Origin: Zoogloea sp. | GTDB taxonomy: Bacteria > Pseudomonadota > Gammaproteobacteria > Burkholderiales > Rhodocyclaceae | Length of the DNA: 49,241 nt | Assembly: GCA_009026175.1 (NCBI GenBank) | Contig: WBTZ01000018.1 | Span: forward strand, 1-49,241 | Reading direction: 5' to 3' | Shown here: piece by piece, positions 1-8,496 of the stretch | How positions within the stretch are numbered: position 1 is the stretch's first letter | How the letters are laid out: every line of letters begins with the position of its first letter | Program-made: the position numbers and the translations under genes | The notes under the pieces: model-generated | The model's database searches: none | What the model was told of the DNA's origin: nothing | The model's input: only the letters and a program-made list of their open reading frames with translations

Positions 1-477
1 ACCGAAAAGTGTGCGCCGCCGGCCCCAGCCCCCAGCGCCGCCGCCCCGGCAGCCGTTGCAACGCCCGTTGCCGCCCCGGCGGCGCCGGCCAAGTGCGACT
101 TCAGCGCCAGCCTGTCGGCAGACAACTCGTTTGCCTTCAACAAGGCCACCCTGACCCCCGCCGCCAGGCAGAATCTCGACAGCGCCGTCGTGGCCAAGCT
201 TGGCACCTGTGCCAGCATCACCTCCGTGATCGTCACCGGCCACACCGACCGCCTCGGCACCCAGGCGTACAACCAGAAGCTCTCCGAGAAGCGCGCCGAC
301 GCCGTCCAGGCCTACCTGATCAGCAAGGGCGTGAAGGCGGACCTGATCGACACCATGGGCGCCGGCAAGACCCAGCCGATCAAGAGCTGCGACGACAAGC
401 TCGGCCGCAAGAAGCTGATCGAATGCCTGGCCCCCAACCGCCGCGTCACCGTGGACGTGAAGGGCCCCGCCAAGTAA
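1..477 (+). CDS. OmpA-family outer-membrane protein, 3' part only
   Basis: The reading frame is open from base 1, so the signal peptide and N-terminal part lie outside the window. What is seen is an Ala/Pro-rich linker (about residues 5-30 of the fragment) and then a complete OmpA C-terminal peptidoglycan-binding domain. It has the GHTD motif, the [10 protein letters not shown] helix and a closing NRRV segment. Family members sit in the outer membrane and bind diaminopimelate of peptidoglycan non-covalently. The Cys pair around the KSCDD and IECL segments is shared with the second OmpA gene at 1967-2701, so the two are paralogues separated only by mtaD. A good terminator follows. The family call is secure; the N-terminal architecture cannot be judged. 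Confidence 0.9.
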   Translation, partial: TEKCAPPAPAPSAAAPAAVATPVAAPAAPAKCDFSASLSADNSFAFNKATLTPAARQNLDSAVVAKLGTCASITSVIVTGHTDRLGTQAYNQKLSEKRADAVQAYLISKGVKADLIDTMGAGKTQPIKSCDDKLGRKKLIECLAPNRRVTVDVKGPAK

Positions 478-504
478 TCTCGCTCCTGCCGGCGACACCC
501 GAAA

Positions 505-526
505 CCCCGCCAACCGGCGGGGTTTT
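505..526 (+). terminator. Rho-independent terminator after the first OmpA gene
   Basis: A 7-bp GC stem (CCCCGCC / GGCGGGG) with an AACC loop is followed by TTTT. It ends about 50 bases after the stop codon and just before mtaD, so mtaD probably has its own promoter or depends on read-through. Confidence 0.85.
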
Positions 527-557
527 CATTTAGACATAACCAACGGACCTGCGACCC

Positions 558-1877
558 ATGACGCCGACCCAGGTGGACCTGCTGATCGAAGCGCGCTACA
601 TCATTCCGGTCGAACCCCGGGACGTCACGCTGGAACATCACGCAATCGCCATCCGCAACGGCCGGATAGAGGCCCTACTCCCCATCGACGAGGCCCGCAG
701 CCGCTATTCAGCCGCCGAAACGGTCCGCCTGCCGGAGCACATCCTGACCCCCGGCCTGGTCAATCTGCACTGCCATGCCGCCATGAGCCTGATGCGCGGC
801 CTTGCCGACGACCTGCCTCTGATGCGCTGGCTCCAGGAAGCCATCTGGCCCACCGAGGCGCAACACGCCTCCCCGGCCTTTGTGCGGGACGGAAGCCTGC
901 TCGCCGGCGCCGAGATGCTGCGTGGCGGCATCACCACCTGCAACGACATGTACTTCTTCCCCCAGGCCACCGCGGAAGCCTTCGACCGCCTGGGTCTGCG
1001 CGCAGTGCTGGGCATCACGGTGATCGAATTCCCCTCCCAGTACGCATCCGATGCAGACGACTACCTCGCCAAGGGGCTAGCAACCCGGGAAGCCTGGCGC
1101 GACGATCCGCTGATCCGCTTCGCGCTGGCCCCCCACGCGCCCTACACGGTATCCAACCGCAGCTTCGAACACATCGGCACCCTCGCCGAGGAACTCGACC
1201 TCCCCATCCACATCCACATCCACGAGACAGCTGAAGAGATCGAGGCCAGCCTGCGGGAACACGGCAAGCGCCCGATCCAGCGGCTCGACGACCTCGGCCT
1301 GCTGAGCCCCCGCCTGATCGGCGTGCACGCCGTCCATCTCGACAACGGGGATATCGAGCGACTGGCCCGGCAAGGTTGCGCCATCGCCCACTGCCCCACC
1401 TCCAACATGAAGCTCGCCAGCGGCGCGGCGCCCATCAAGGCCCTGCTCGACACCGGCCTGGCGGTAGGCCTGGGCAGCGACGGCGCAGCCAGCAACAACC
1501 GACTCGACCTGTGGCGCGAAATGCACCAGGCCAGCCTGCTCGCCAAGCTGACCAGCCAGGATGCTTCGGCCGTGCCGGCACACGAGGCCCTCCGCATGGC
1601 CACGCTGCATGGCGCCCGCGCGCTGGGGCTCGACGATACAATCGGCTCACTGCTGCCCGGCAAGGCCGCCGACCTGTGCGCCATGCGCATCGACGCCCCG
1701 GACACACTCCCGCTATACCAGGCAGCATCACACCTGATATACGTTCTCGGACGGCACGCCGTATCGGATGTCTGGATCAATGGACAAGCCCGCCTCCGCA
1801 ACGGAGAACTGTTGCAAATATCCAACACCGAACTATTGAGCATCGCCCGCCTATGGCAGAATAAGCTCCGCCAATGA
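558..1877 (+). CDS. mtaD: 5-methylthioadenosine/S-adenosylhomocysteine deaminase (TRZ/ATZ amidohydrolase)
   Basis: This is a 439-residue metal-dependent amidohydrolase. The N-terminal beta-sandwich leads into the metal motif HCHAAMS (His71, His73), with further His-rich strands (HIHIHE, GVHAVHL), the HCPTSNMKLASG segment and a late GSDGAASNN Asp motif. The family deaminates 5'-methylthioadenosine and S-adenosylhomocysteine (SAH), although some relatives act on other purines or triazines. SAH is the by-product of UbiG-type methylation, and ubiG lies about 0.9 kb downstream, which supports the assignment. No strong Shine-Dalgarno sequence precedes the ATG; the start was chosen because it gives the usual family length. 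Confidence 0.85.
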   Translation: MTPTQVDLLIEARYIIPVEPRDVTLEHHAIAIRNGRIEALLPIDEARSRYSAAETVRLPEHILTPGLVNLHCHAAMSLMRGLADDLPLMRWLQEAIWPTEAQHASPAFVRDGSLLAGAEMLRGGITTCNDMYFFPQATAEAFDRLGLRAVLGITVIEFPSQYASDADDYLAKGLATREAWRDDPLIRFALAPHAPYTVSNRSFEHIGTLAEELDLPIHIHIHETAEEIEASLREHGKRPIQRLDDLGLLSPRLIGVHAVHLDNGDIERLARQGCAIAHCPTSNMKLASGAAPIKALLDTGLAVGLGSDGAASNNRLDLWREMHQASLLAKLTSQDASAVPAHEALRMATLHGARALGLDDTIGSLLPGKAADLCAMRIDAPDTLPLYQAASHLIYVLGRHAVSDVWINGQARLRNGELLQISNTELLSIARLWQNKLRQ

Positions 1878-1966
1878 ATTGGATATGCTGCCTGACTTTA
1901 TTAGTCTTTCAGGCTGCCAGGATGAATCTTCCGGTTCTACCCCTTTGCCTTGCGACGAGGAAAACG

Positions 1967-2701
1967 ATGATCAAACAAGCCAAAAAACAACTGCTGATGG
2001 CCGCCGCACTTGCCGCTCTCGGCCTGTCCGCCTCCGCCAGCTTCGCCAAAGACGTCGTTGTTGATACGAAAGGCGAAGTGCCTTACGTGATCGACTCCCG
2101 CGCCGTCGTCGCCCGCAGCGGCAACGACCTGTGCTGGCGCACTGGCTACTGGACCCCCGCCGCCGCCTCCACCACCATGGCCGGCGAATTCCCGGTCGGC
2201 TGCGAATGCGACAAGGATGTCGTGGCGCAGGAAAAATGTGTGAAGCCCGCCGCTGCCGCTCCGGCCGCCGGCTCCAAGTCCGCCCCGGCTGTTGCCGCTC
2301 CGGCTCCGGTTGCCGACAAGATCAAGCTGGCCGCTGACGCCCTGTTCGAATTCGACAAGGCCGTCCTGCTGCCCGCCGGCAAGACCAAGCTCGACGAACT
2401 GGCCGGCAAGGCCAAGAGCGTGAAGCTCGAAGTCATCCTCGCCGTCGGCCACACCGACCGCATCGGTAGCGACGCCTACAACCAGAAGCTGTCCGAAAAG
2501 CGCGCTGCCGCCGTCAAGGACTACCTGGTCGGCAAGGGCGTTGAAGCCAACCGCGTGTACACCGAAGGCAAGGGCGAGAAGCAGCCCGTGACCGGCGACA
2601 AGTGCAAGAACCTGGGCAAGGAATCCGGCAAGAACAAGAAGCTGGTCGAGTGCCTGCAGCCGGACCGTCGCGTGGAAATCGAAGTCATCGGCACCAAGTA
2701 A
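1967..2701 (+). CDS. OmpA-family outer-membrane protein
   Basis: This 244-residue precursor has a clear signal peptide (KKQ, an Ala/Leu-rich core, then SASFAKD near residue 26). A short N-terminal region with a [11 protein letters not shown] motif follows, then an Ala/Pro linker and a C-terminal OmpA domain with GHTDRIG and DRRVEIEV. The start at 1967 was chosen over the upstream in-frame ATG at 1874 because a GAGG Shine-Dalgarno lies just before it and the signal peptide begins there. It has no transmembrane barrel of E. coli OmpA size, so it is probably a small peptidoglycan-tethering protein. It is a paralogue of the partial gene at the window start. A 12-bp-stem terminator follows. Confidence 0.92.
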   Translation: MIKQAKKQLLMAAALAALGLSASASFAKDVVVDTKGEVPYVIDSRAVVARSGNDLCWRTGYWTPAAASTTMAGEFPVGCECDKDVVAQEKCVKPAAAAPAAGSKSAPAVAAPAPVADKIKLAADALFEFDKAVLLPAGKTKLDELAGKAKSVKLEVILAVGHTDRIGSDAYNQKLSEKRAAAVKDYLVGKGVEANRVYTEGKGEKQPVTGDKCKNLGKESGKNKKLVECLQPDRRVEIEVIGTK

Positions 2702-2729
2702 TCCGCCGACAGATTTCCCGCCTGTCCTC

Positions 2730-2760
2730 AAAAAGCCCTGCCCTGCAGGGCTTTTTGTTT
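2730..2760 (+). terminator. Rho-independent terminator after the second OmpA gene
   Basis: A perfect 12-bp stem (AAAAAGCCCTGC / GCAGGGCTTTTT) with a 3-nt CCT loop runs into a T-rich tail. It insulates the OmpA gene from ubiG. Confidence 0.93.
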
Positions 2761-2813
2761 TTTGCGGGTCCGCCCCAAGCCCGGGCTCTCGCAATACAAT
2801 TCGGCCTGCCACC

Positions 2814-3536
2814 ATGAATTCGCCCATTTCCGTTTCCGCCATGAATGCCGATCCCGCCGAACTTCAGAAATTCAGTGACCTTGCCCATCGCTGGTGGGAC
2901 CCCGAATCCGAATTCAAACCGCTCCACCGGATCAATCCCCTCCGCCTCGACTGGATCGACGCAGCCGTCGGCCTGAGTGGCAAGAAGGTGGTCGACATCG
3001 GCTGCGGCGGAGGCATCCTCGCCGAGTCCATGGCCGCCCGGGGCGCCCTCGTCACCGGCGTGGACCTGTCGGAGAAGGCCCTCGGCGTCGCCCGCCTGCA
3101 CCTCTACGAAAGCGGCCAGACCGTCGACTACCGGCACATCGCTGCCGAAGCACTGGCCCTTGAAGCCCCCGGCAGCTTCGATGTGGTGACCTGCATGGAG
3201 ATGCTCGAACACGTCCCGGATCCAGCCAGCACCATCCAGGCCTGCGCCACACTGGTGAAGCCCGGCGGACAGGTCTTCTTCTCCACCCTCAACCGCAACC
3301 TCAAGTCCTACCTGATGGCGGTGGTCGGAGCCGAGTACATCCTCAACCTCCTGCCCAAGGGCACCCACGAATACGCCAAGTTCATCAAGCCCTCCGAACT
3401 GGCACGCCATGTACGGAATGCCGGCCTCGATGTGAATGAGCTGATCGGCATGACCTACAACCCCCTGACCGAAATCTACGCCCTCGGCCAGGACACCGAC
3501 GTCAATTACCTGATGCGCACCACGCGGAATGGCTGA
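2814..3536 (+). CDS. ubiG: Ubiquinone biosynthesis O-methyltransferase UbiG
   Basis: This 240-residue class I SAM methyltransferase carries out both O-methylation steps of ubiquinone synthesis. Visible family marks are [11 protein letters not shown] and [12 protein letters not shown] near the N-terminus (as in E. coli UbiG), the SAM motif [11 protein letters not shown], the acidic GVDLSEKAL strand end and the EMLEHVPDP motif. A second in-frame ATG nine codons downstream (2841) is an alternative start; neither has a strong Shine-Dalgarno. The gene overlaps gph by 8 bases, so the two are surely co-transcribed, and mtaD upstream could dispose of its SAH product. Confidence 0.95.
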   Translation: MNSPISVSAMNADPAELQKFSDLAHRWWDPESEFKPLHRINPLRLDWIDAAVGLSGKKVVDIGCGGGILAESMAARGALVTGVDLSEKALGVARLHLYESGQTVDYRHIAAEALALEAPGSFDVVTCMEMLEHVPDPASTIQACATLVKPGGQVFFSTLNRNLKSYLMAVVGAEYILNLLPKGTHEYAKFIKPSELARHVRNAGLDVNELIGMTYNPLTEIYALGQDTDVNYLMRTTRNG

Positions 3537-4185
3537 CGCCGTCTTCTTCGACCTGGATGGCACCCTCGCCGACACGGCCCCGGACCTGGCCGGCACGCTG
3601 AACCGCCTCAAAGCCGAACAAGGGCTTCCTCCCAGCCCCTATGAAGCGCTGCGCCCACGCGTATCCCAGGGCGTGCGCGGAATGCTGGGCGCAGGCTTCG
3701 GACTGCTCCCCGACGACGCAGCCTACCCCCCGCTGGCCGCCCGCTTCCTGGCCCTGTATAGCGAGACGCTCTGCGTCGAGACCCGCCTCTTCGCGGGCAT
3801 GGAAGAACTCCTTGAGCAGCTGGACGCCATGGGAATCACCTGGGGCGTCGTCACCAACAAGGCCGAGCGCCTGGCCCGCCCGATCATCGCCAGCCTGGGC
3901 CTGGCCGAGCGCTGCGCCTGCATTGTCGGCGGAGACACAGCCAGCCGGCCGAAGCCCCACCCCGACCCGCTCCTGCATGCCTGCTCACTGACCGGACAGG
4001 CGCCACAGCGGAGCCTTTACGTGGGCGACGACATCCGTGACATCCAGGCAGGCCGCGCAGCCGGCATGGCCACCGTGGCCGCAGCCTACGGCTACCTGGG
4101 CAGCGCCGAGCCCATCCAGACCTGGAACGCCGACCGCATCATCGACCACCCCCTGGACATCCTCGCCCTGCTGGGACCCGCCTGA
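3529..4185 (+). CDS. gph: Phosphoglycolate phosphatase-type HAD hydrolase
   Basis: This 218-residue HAD-superfamily (class IA) phosphatase has the nucleophile motif [11 protein letters not shown] at the very N-terminus. An alpha-helical cap follows, then the motif II region WGVVTNK, the Lys of RPKPHPDP and the acidic motif [11 protein letters not shown]. The ubiG-gph overlap is a common proteobacterial arrangement and argues for Gph, which removes 2-phosphoglycolate formed during DNA 3'-end repair. Close HAD relatives such as MupP act on N-acetylmuramate-6-phosphate and share the same operon partner, so the exact substrate is less sure than the family. Confidence 0.88.
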   Translation: MADAVFFDLDGTLADTAPDLAGTLNRLKAEQGLPPSPYEALRPRVSQGVRGMLGAGFGLLPDDAAYPPLAARFLALYSETLCVETRLFAGMEELLEQLDAMGITWGVVTNKAERLARPIIASLGLAERCACIVGGDTASRPKPHPDPLLHACSLTGQAPQRSLYVGDDIRDIQAGRAAGMATVAAAYGYLGSAEPIQTWNADRIIDHPLDILALLGPA

Positions 4186-4189
4186 TACG

Positions 4190-4198
4190 TGCTATCAT
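4190..4198 (+). promoter_or_regulatory. Possible extended -10 element of ssrA
   Basis: TGCTATCAT fits an extended -10 (TG-N-TATCAT). It would start transcription near 4205, giving a short 5' extension before mature tmRNA that RNase P would remove. No convincing -35 hexamer is seen, so this is tentative. Confidence 0.35.
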
Positions 4199-4246
4199 TC
4201 GGAACTGTTCTGGCAAAACCGGGACAAAGCAAAAGCAGCACAACAT

Positions 4247-4610
4247 GGGGCCGACCTGGCTTCGACGTGGGTTGCGAAGCAGATCAGGGCATACCGAGGA
4301 CCAGTTACCTCGTAAATCCACTGGAAAACTACAAACGCCAACGACGAGCGTTTCGCTCTCGCCGCTTAAGGCTTGAGCCGCTGCACTGATTCGTTCCTGG
4401 GTCAGATGGGGTCAAACCCATTGCAGCGTCATTTACAGGGACTAGCAAGGGATCGGGTTACTTGGTCCGGCGCGAAATTCTAGGTGACTCGCCCGTGGTC
4501 GGCCTGCCGACTGGCTAAACCCCGGGTTAAATCCAAGTAGGTCGGCTAAGTATGTAGAACTGACTGTAGAGGACTTGCGGACGGGGGTTCGATTCCCCCC
4601 GGCTCCACCA
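4247..4610 (+). ncRNA. ssrA: tmRNA (transfer-messenger RNA)
   Basis: The 5' end GGGGCCGACCTGGCTTCGACG and the 3' end with a T-arm (GGGGGTTCGATTCCCCC) and GGCTCCACCA match the tRNA-like domain of one-piece bacterial tmRNA, about 364 nt long with an encoded CCA. The tag reading frame runs from 4337 to 4369 and spells ANDERFALAA before TAA, the tag typical of betaproteobacteria. The RNA rescues ribosomes stalled on mRNAs lacking a stop codon and marks the product for proteolysis. It follows gph on the same strand. Confidence 0.97.
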
Positions 4611-4615
4611 ATTCG

Positions 4616-4647
4616 ACGCCAAGTGATTGATTTCACTTGGCGTTTTT
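4616..4647 (+). terminator. Terminator of ssrA
   Basis: A 9-10 bp stem (CGCCAAGTG / CACTTGGCG) with an 8-nt loop is followed by TTTTT. It sits five bases after the CCA end. The stop codon of mog on the other strand is immediately beyond, so the hairpin may also serve that gene. Confidence 0.9.
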
Positions 4648-4651
4648 CATT

Positions 4652-5239
4652 TCAGGCCTTCGGCCGCAGCGCTGACTTCGGCCGGAAGGCCTTGACGAGG
4701 CTTTCATCGGTCTCGATATAAGGGCCGCCGATCAGGTCGATGCAGTAAGGCACGGCGGCGAAGATCCCCGGCACCTTCTGATTGCCGTCTGCGTCCTTGA
4801 GCCCCTCGAGGGTTTCGGCGATGGCCTTGGGCTGGCCGGGAAGGTTGAGGATCAGCGACTGGCCGCGGATCACCCCCACCTGGCGGGACAGGATGGCGGT
4901 GGGTACGAAGGCCAGGCTGATCTGGCGCATCTGCTCGCCAAAGCCCGGCATCACCTTGTGGGCGACCGCGAGGGTCGCCTCGGGGGTCACGTCGCGGGGG
5001 GCCGGCCCGGTCCCCCCGGTGGTGAGCACGAGGGCACAGCCCACCTGGTCGCACAGCTCCACCAGAGTCGCTTCAATGGTCGGCTGGTCGTCGGCGATGA
5101 GGCGGACCTCAGCCTGCCAGGGAGTCGTGAGGGTCCTGGCCAGCCACGCCTGCAGGGCGGGGATGCCCTTGTCTTCGTAGATGCCGGCAGAGGCCCGGTC
5201 GCTGATGGACACAAGGCCGATCTTCACCGCCTCGCTCAT
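4652..5239 (-). CDS. mog: Molybdopterin adenylyltransferase
   Basis: This 195-residue protein adenylates molybdopterin before molybdenum insertion in Moco synthesis. It shows the MoCF fold marks: an N-terminal IGLVSISDRASAG strand, the LTTGGTGPAPRDVTPEA nucleotide loop, and a late NLPGQPKAI segment. The length and the C-terminal extension (GGPYIETDESLVKAFRP) fit Mog rather than the shorter MoaB. Its ATG overlaps the stop of darP (ATGA), so the two form an operon transcribed leftwards. Moco enzymes would include nitrate reductase, which suits a facultative denitrifier, but none is in view. Confidence 0.93.
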   Translation of the reverse strand: MSEAVKIGLVSISDRASAGIYEDKGIPALQAWLARTLTTPWQAEVRLIADDQPTIEATLVELCDQVGCALVLTTGGTGPAPRDVTPEATLAVAHKVMPGFGEQMRQISLAFVPTAILSRQVGVIRGQSLILNLPGQPKAIAETLEGLKDADGNQKVPGIFAAVPYCIDLIGGPYIETDESLVKAFRPKSALRPKA

Positions 5240-5793
5240 TCCTCGTCCCCTTCATCCACGTCGGGCTGCTCAGAGCTGTCCGCGCCATACTCCAGCTCAC
5301 GCAGCACCCGGAAGAGCTCGCGGAAGGCGCGGGGCGGCTTGTTGAGCTCCTTCTCCTTGATCGCATTGCGGCGCAACACGCGGAGATGCTGCAGATCGGC
5401 CCCCTGGTGGGCTTCGGCGATGTCGTGGAGAGTCTTCTCGTCCTCGATCAGGCGGGCACGCAGCTGCTCGAGGCGATGCATCCTGGCCGTCTCTACCGCG
5501 GACACGCCCTTGAAGGCATCCAGGGCGGCGCGGATGGGCTCCGGATCCACATTGCGCATCAGCCGGCCGATGTACTGGAGCTGACGGCGCTTGGCTTCAT
5601 GGGATGGAAAGCGCTGGTAATCCTTGACGGCGTCGCGCAGGTCCTCGTCGATGGGGACCTTGGCAAGGCGTTCCTTGCCAAGTTCGGCCAGTTCGGCGCC
5701 CAGGTCCTGCAGGGCCTTGCTGGCCCGTTTCATCTCGGACTTGCTGGGGCCGAGGTCTTCTTCTTCGTCGTGGTGGTATTTGTGATGGGCCAT
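5236..5793 (-). CDS. darP: Ribosome-associated protein DarP (YjgA, DUF615)
   Basis: This 185-residue, highly charged, helical protein has the DUF615 pattern: an acidic N-terminus (HHDEEED), then GPSKSEMKRASKALQDLG, a QRFPSHEAKRRQLQYIGRLM segment and a C-terminal RAFRELFRVLRELE. DarP helps late 50S ribosomal subunit assembly. It is divergent from pmbA across about 68 bases, the same neighbour it has in many betaproteobacteria. It overlaps mog downstream by 4 bases. Confidence 0.93.
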   Translation of the reverse strand: MAHHKYHHDEEEDLGPSKSEMKRASKALQDLGAELAELGKERLAKVPIDEDLRDAVKDYQRFPSHEAKRRQLQYIGRLMRNVDPEPIRAALDAFKGVSAVETARMHRLEQLRARLIEDEKTLHDIAEAHQGADLQHLRVLRRNAIKEKELNKPPRAFRELFRVLRELEYGADSSEQPDVDEGDEE

Positions 5794-5861
5794 CTGGGGG
5801 CGGGAAATGCTCGGTAAGGGTAAGATTATAGCCTTTAGCCTCAGCTCCCACCGCTCACGCC

Positions 5862-7202
5862 ATGGCCGACAACCGTTTCAGCTTCAGTCAGGACAACCTC
5901 AAGACCCTCGCCGATGACATTCTCAAGTTCGCCAGAAAGCGGGGCGCAAGCGCCTGCGAGGTGGATGTGTCCGAAGGCTTCGGGCAGTCCGTCACGGTAC
6001 GCCGCGACGAGGTGGACACCATCGAGTACAACCGGGACAAGGGCATCGGCGTCACCATCTACGATGGCCAGAAGCGCGGCTACGCCAGCACCTCGGACTT
6101 CTCCAGGGACTCACTGAAGGCGACCGTGGACGCCGCCATCTCGATCGCCCGCTTCACGGCGCCCGACCCGGCAGCCGGCCTGCCCGACGAGGCGCTCCTG
6201 GCCCGCGAGTTTCCCGACTTCGACCTCTATCACCCCTGGAAGCTCTCCACGGAAGAAGCCATCGAGCTGGCCCGCGGCTGCGAGCGGGCAGCCTTTGCGG
6301 TCAGCCCCGAGATCCGCAATTCCGACGGGGCCAGCGTATCGATGCAGCAAGCCCATTTCATCTCGGCCAACAGCCTGGGCTTCATGGGCGGCTACGCCAG
6401 CTCGCGCCACTACCTGTCCTGCTCGGTGATCGCCGGCGAGGGCGACGACATGCAGCGGGACGACTGGTACACCACCAAACGTGACCCGGCCGACCTGGCA
6501 GATGCCGACGAGATCGGCACCTTCGCCGCCCGACGCGCCCTGGCGCGCCTCGGCGCACGCCAGATCCCCACCTGCGAAGTGCCGGTGCTGTTCGAGGCCC
6601 CCCTCGCCGCCGGCCTGATCGGAGCCTTCGTGCACGCGGTGAGCGGCGGCGCCCTGTACCGCAAGTCCAGCTTCCTGCTCGACAGCCTGGGCAAGCAGGT
6701 CTTCCCCTCCCACATCCAGATCTCCGAACGTCCGCACCTGGCCAAGGCATTCGCCAGCAGCCCCTTCGATGACGATGGCGTCGCCACCCATGACCGCGAG
6801 GTCATCATCGACGGGGTGCTGCAGGGCTACTTCCTCAGCACCTACTCCGCCCGCAAGCTCGGCATGCAGACAACCGGCAATGCCGGCGGCAGCCACAATC
6901 TGCTGGTCAAGCCCGGCGAGTACGACCTTGAGGGCCTGGTCAAGCAGATGGATCGAGGCCTGCTGGTCACCGAGCTGCTCGGCCACGGCGTCAATTACGT
7001 CACCGGCGATTACTCCCGCGGCGCGGCGGGCTTCTGGGTCGAGAACGGCAAGATCCAGTATCCCGTGCATGAGATCACCATCGCCGGCAACCTCAAGGAC
7101 ATGCTGATGGGCATCCGCGAGATTGGCTCCGACGTCCTGGTGCGCGGCTCCAAGCATTGCGGCTCCATCCTCGTCGAGCGCATGACCGTGGCCGGCGCCT
7201 GA
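5862..7202 (+). CDS. pmbA: Metalloprotease PmbA (TldE)
   Basis: This 446-residue protein is of the usual PmbA/TldE length. Visible family segments are SVTVRRDEVDTIEYNRDKGIG near the N-terminus, the SSFLLDSLGKQVF region, a mid-protein DDDGVAT/HDREVI stretch, GNAGGSHNLLVKPG, and a C-terminal GAAGFWVENGKIQYPVHEITIAGNL. PmbA pairs with TldD as a heterodimeric protease that matures some modified peptides and degrades unfolded ones; PmbA itself lacks the zinc HExxH motif. tldD is not in the window. The gene is divergent from darP. Confidence 0.94.
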   Translation: MADNRFSFSQDNLKTLADDILKFARKRGASACEVDVSEGFGQSVTVRRDEVDTIEYNRDKGIGVTIYDGQKRGYASTSDFSRDSLKATVDAAISIARFTAPDPAAGLPDEALLAREFPDFDLYHPWKLSTEEAIELARGCERAAFAVSPEIRNSDGASVSMQQAHFISANSLGFMGGYASSRHYLSCSVIAGEGDDMQRDDWYTTKRDPADLADADEIGTFAARRALARLGARQIPTCEVPVLFEAPLAAGLIGAFVHAVSGGALYRKSSFLLDSLGKQVFPSHIQISERPHLAKAFASSPFDDDGVATHDREVIIDGVLQGYFLSTYSARKLGMQTTGNAGGSHNLLVKPGEYDLEGLVKQMDRGLLVTELLGHGVNYVTGDYSRGAAGFWVENGKIQYPVHEITIAGNLKDMLMGIREIGSDVLVRGSKHCGSILVERMTVAGA

Positions 7203-7276
7203 TCCGGCCGCTTGTTCTGCAACACCTTCCCTCGGGTTCATCCCACCGTCCAGAAAGAGAAAGAAGAGGAAACATC

Positions 7277-8374
7277 ATGGAACGGCGTTCCTTCCTGAAG
7301 CAGGCTGCAGCCGGCGTTGCTGCCGGCGCGGCCACCGCCCCGGCCCTGGCGGCCGAATTGCCCACCATCAAGTGGCGCCTCGCGTCCGGCTTCCCCAAGA
7401 CCCTCGATGCCATCTTCGGCGCGACCGAGACCGTCGCCAAGCGGGTGGCCGCGGCCACCGGCGGCAAGTTCCAGATTTCCCTCTTCGCCGCGGGCGAGAT
7501 CGTACCGACCCCGGGCGTCCTTGATGCGGTCAAGGACGGCACCGTCGAGCTGGGGCACGCCGCGTCCTACTGGTATATCGGCAAGGATCCCGCCCTGGCC
7601 TTCGATACCGCCCTGCCCTTCGGCCTCAACAGCCGCCAGCAAAGCGCCTGGATGTTCGATGGCGGCGGGCTCGAGCTGATGCGTGAGTTCTTCAAGGACT
7701 ACAACATCGTGAACATCCCCTGCGGCAACACCGGCACCCAGATGGGCGGCTGGTTCCGCAAGGAGATCAAGACCGTCGAAGACCTCAAGGGCCTCAAGTT
7801 CCGCGTCGGCGGCTTCGCAGGCCAGGTGCTTGCCAGGATGGGTGTGGTGCCCCAGCAGATCCCGCCGGCCGACATCTACCCGGCCCTCGAGAAAGGCACC
7901 ATCGACGCCACCGAATGGATCGGCCCCTATGACGACCAGAAGCTGGGCTTCAACCGGGTCGCCAAGTACTACTACTACCCGGGCTGGTGGGAAGGTGGCC
8001 CCCAGCTGTCGATCTACGTCAACGCCAAGGCCTGGGCCTCCCTGCCCAAGGAATACCAGACCATCCTGGAAGACGCCTGTCTCTACGCCCACGCCGAGAT
8101 GCAGGCGGCCTACGATGTGAAGAACCCGCCCGCCCTCAAGCACCTCATCGGCAGCGGCACCCAGTTGCGCCCCTTCCCCCACGACGTGATGGCTGCCGGC
8201 TACAAGATCGCCATGGAGCTCTACGAGGAAACGGCGGCCAAGAACCCGAAGTTCAAGAAGATCTACGAGCCCTGGAAGAAATTCCGCGACGACCAGGTCC
8301 AGTGGTTCGCCGTGGCCGAAAACCGCTTCGACAACTTCATGCAGGCCGCCCGCACCGGCAAGGGCCGCAAGTAG
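7277..8374 (+). CDS. TRAP-type solute-binding protein (TakP/DctP family), copy 1
   Basis: This 365-residue periplasmic binding protein has an N-terminal Tat-type signal (ERRSFLKQ, then an Ala-rich core ending near PALAAE). The mature part shows DctP-family marks: WRLASGFPKTLD, FQISLFAAGEIVP, the ligand region FRVGGFAGQVLARMGVVPQQIP, and EWIGPYDDQKLGF, the last typical of TakP-like alpha-keto-acid binders. The start at 7277 follows a GAGGAAAC Shine-Dalgarno; the longer upstream frame is an extension into the pmbA 3' end. It is a tandem paralogue of 8497-9600. No DctQ or DctM membrane gene lies next to it. Confidence 0.93.
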   Translation: MERRSFLKQAAAGVAAGAATAPALAAELPTIKWRLASGFPKTLDAIFGATETVAKRVAAATGGKFQISLFAAGEIVPTPGVLDAVKDGTVELGHAASYWYIGKDPALAFDTALPFGLNSRQQSAWMFDGGGLELMREFFKDYNIVNIPCGNTGTQMGGWFRKEIKTVEDLKGLKFRVGGFAGQVLARMGVVPQQIPPADIYPALEKGTIDATEWIGPYDDQKLGFNRVAKYYYYPGWWEGGPQLSIYVNAKAWASLPKEYQTILEDACLYAHAEMQAAYDVKNPPALKHLIGSGTQLRPFPHDVMAAGYKIAMELYEETAAKNPKFKKIYEPWKKFRDDQVQWFAVAENRFDNFMQAARTGKGRK

Positions 8375-8496
8375 ATCCGGCTCCCGGAGCCCCTTCAGCA
8401 CCGTCCCTGCCGCATAGGGTTTTCCTCACTGTGCGGTCTGGGAGGGGTCATGAATAATCGGATTCACCTAGCGCAGTTATTCCCAGAGGAGACAAA

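Noticed and set aside
4442-4636. Small minus-strand frame within the ssrA region
   Set aside because: It overlaps the tRNA-like domain and T-arm of tmRNA and has no ribosome site. Such frames are commonly mis-annotated over ssrA.
8377-8389. Palindrome GGCTCCCGGAGCC between the TRAP genes as terminator
   Set aside because: It has a one-base centre and no T run. The second gene has its own ribosome site but no clear promoter, so read-through is more likely.
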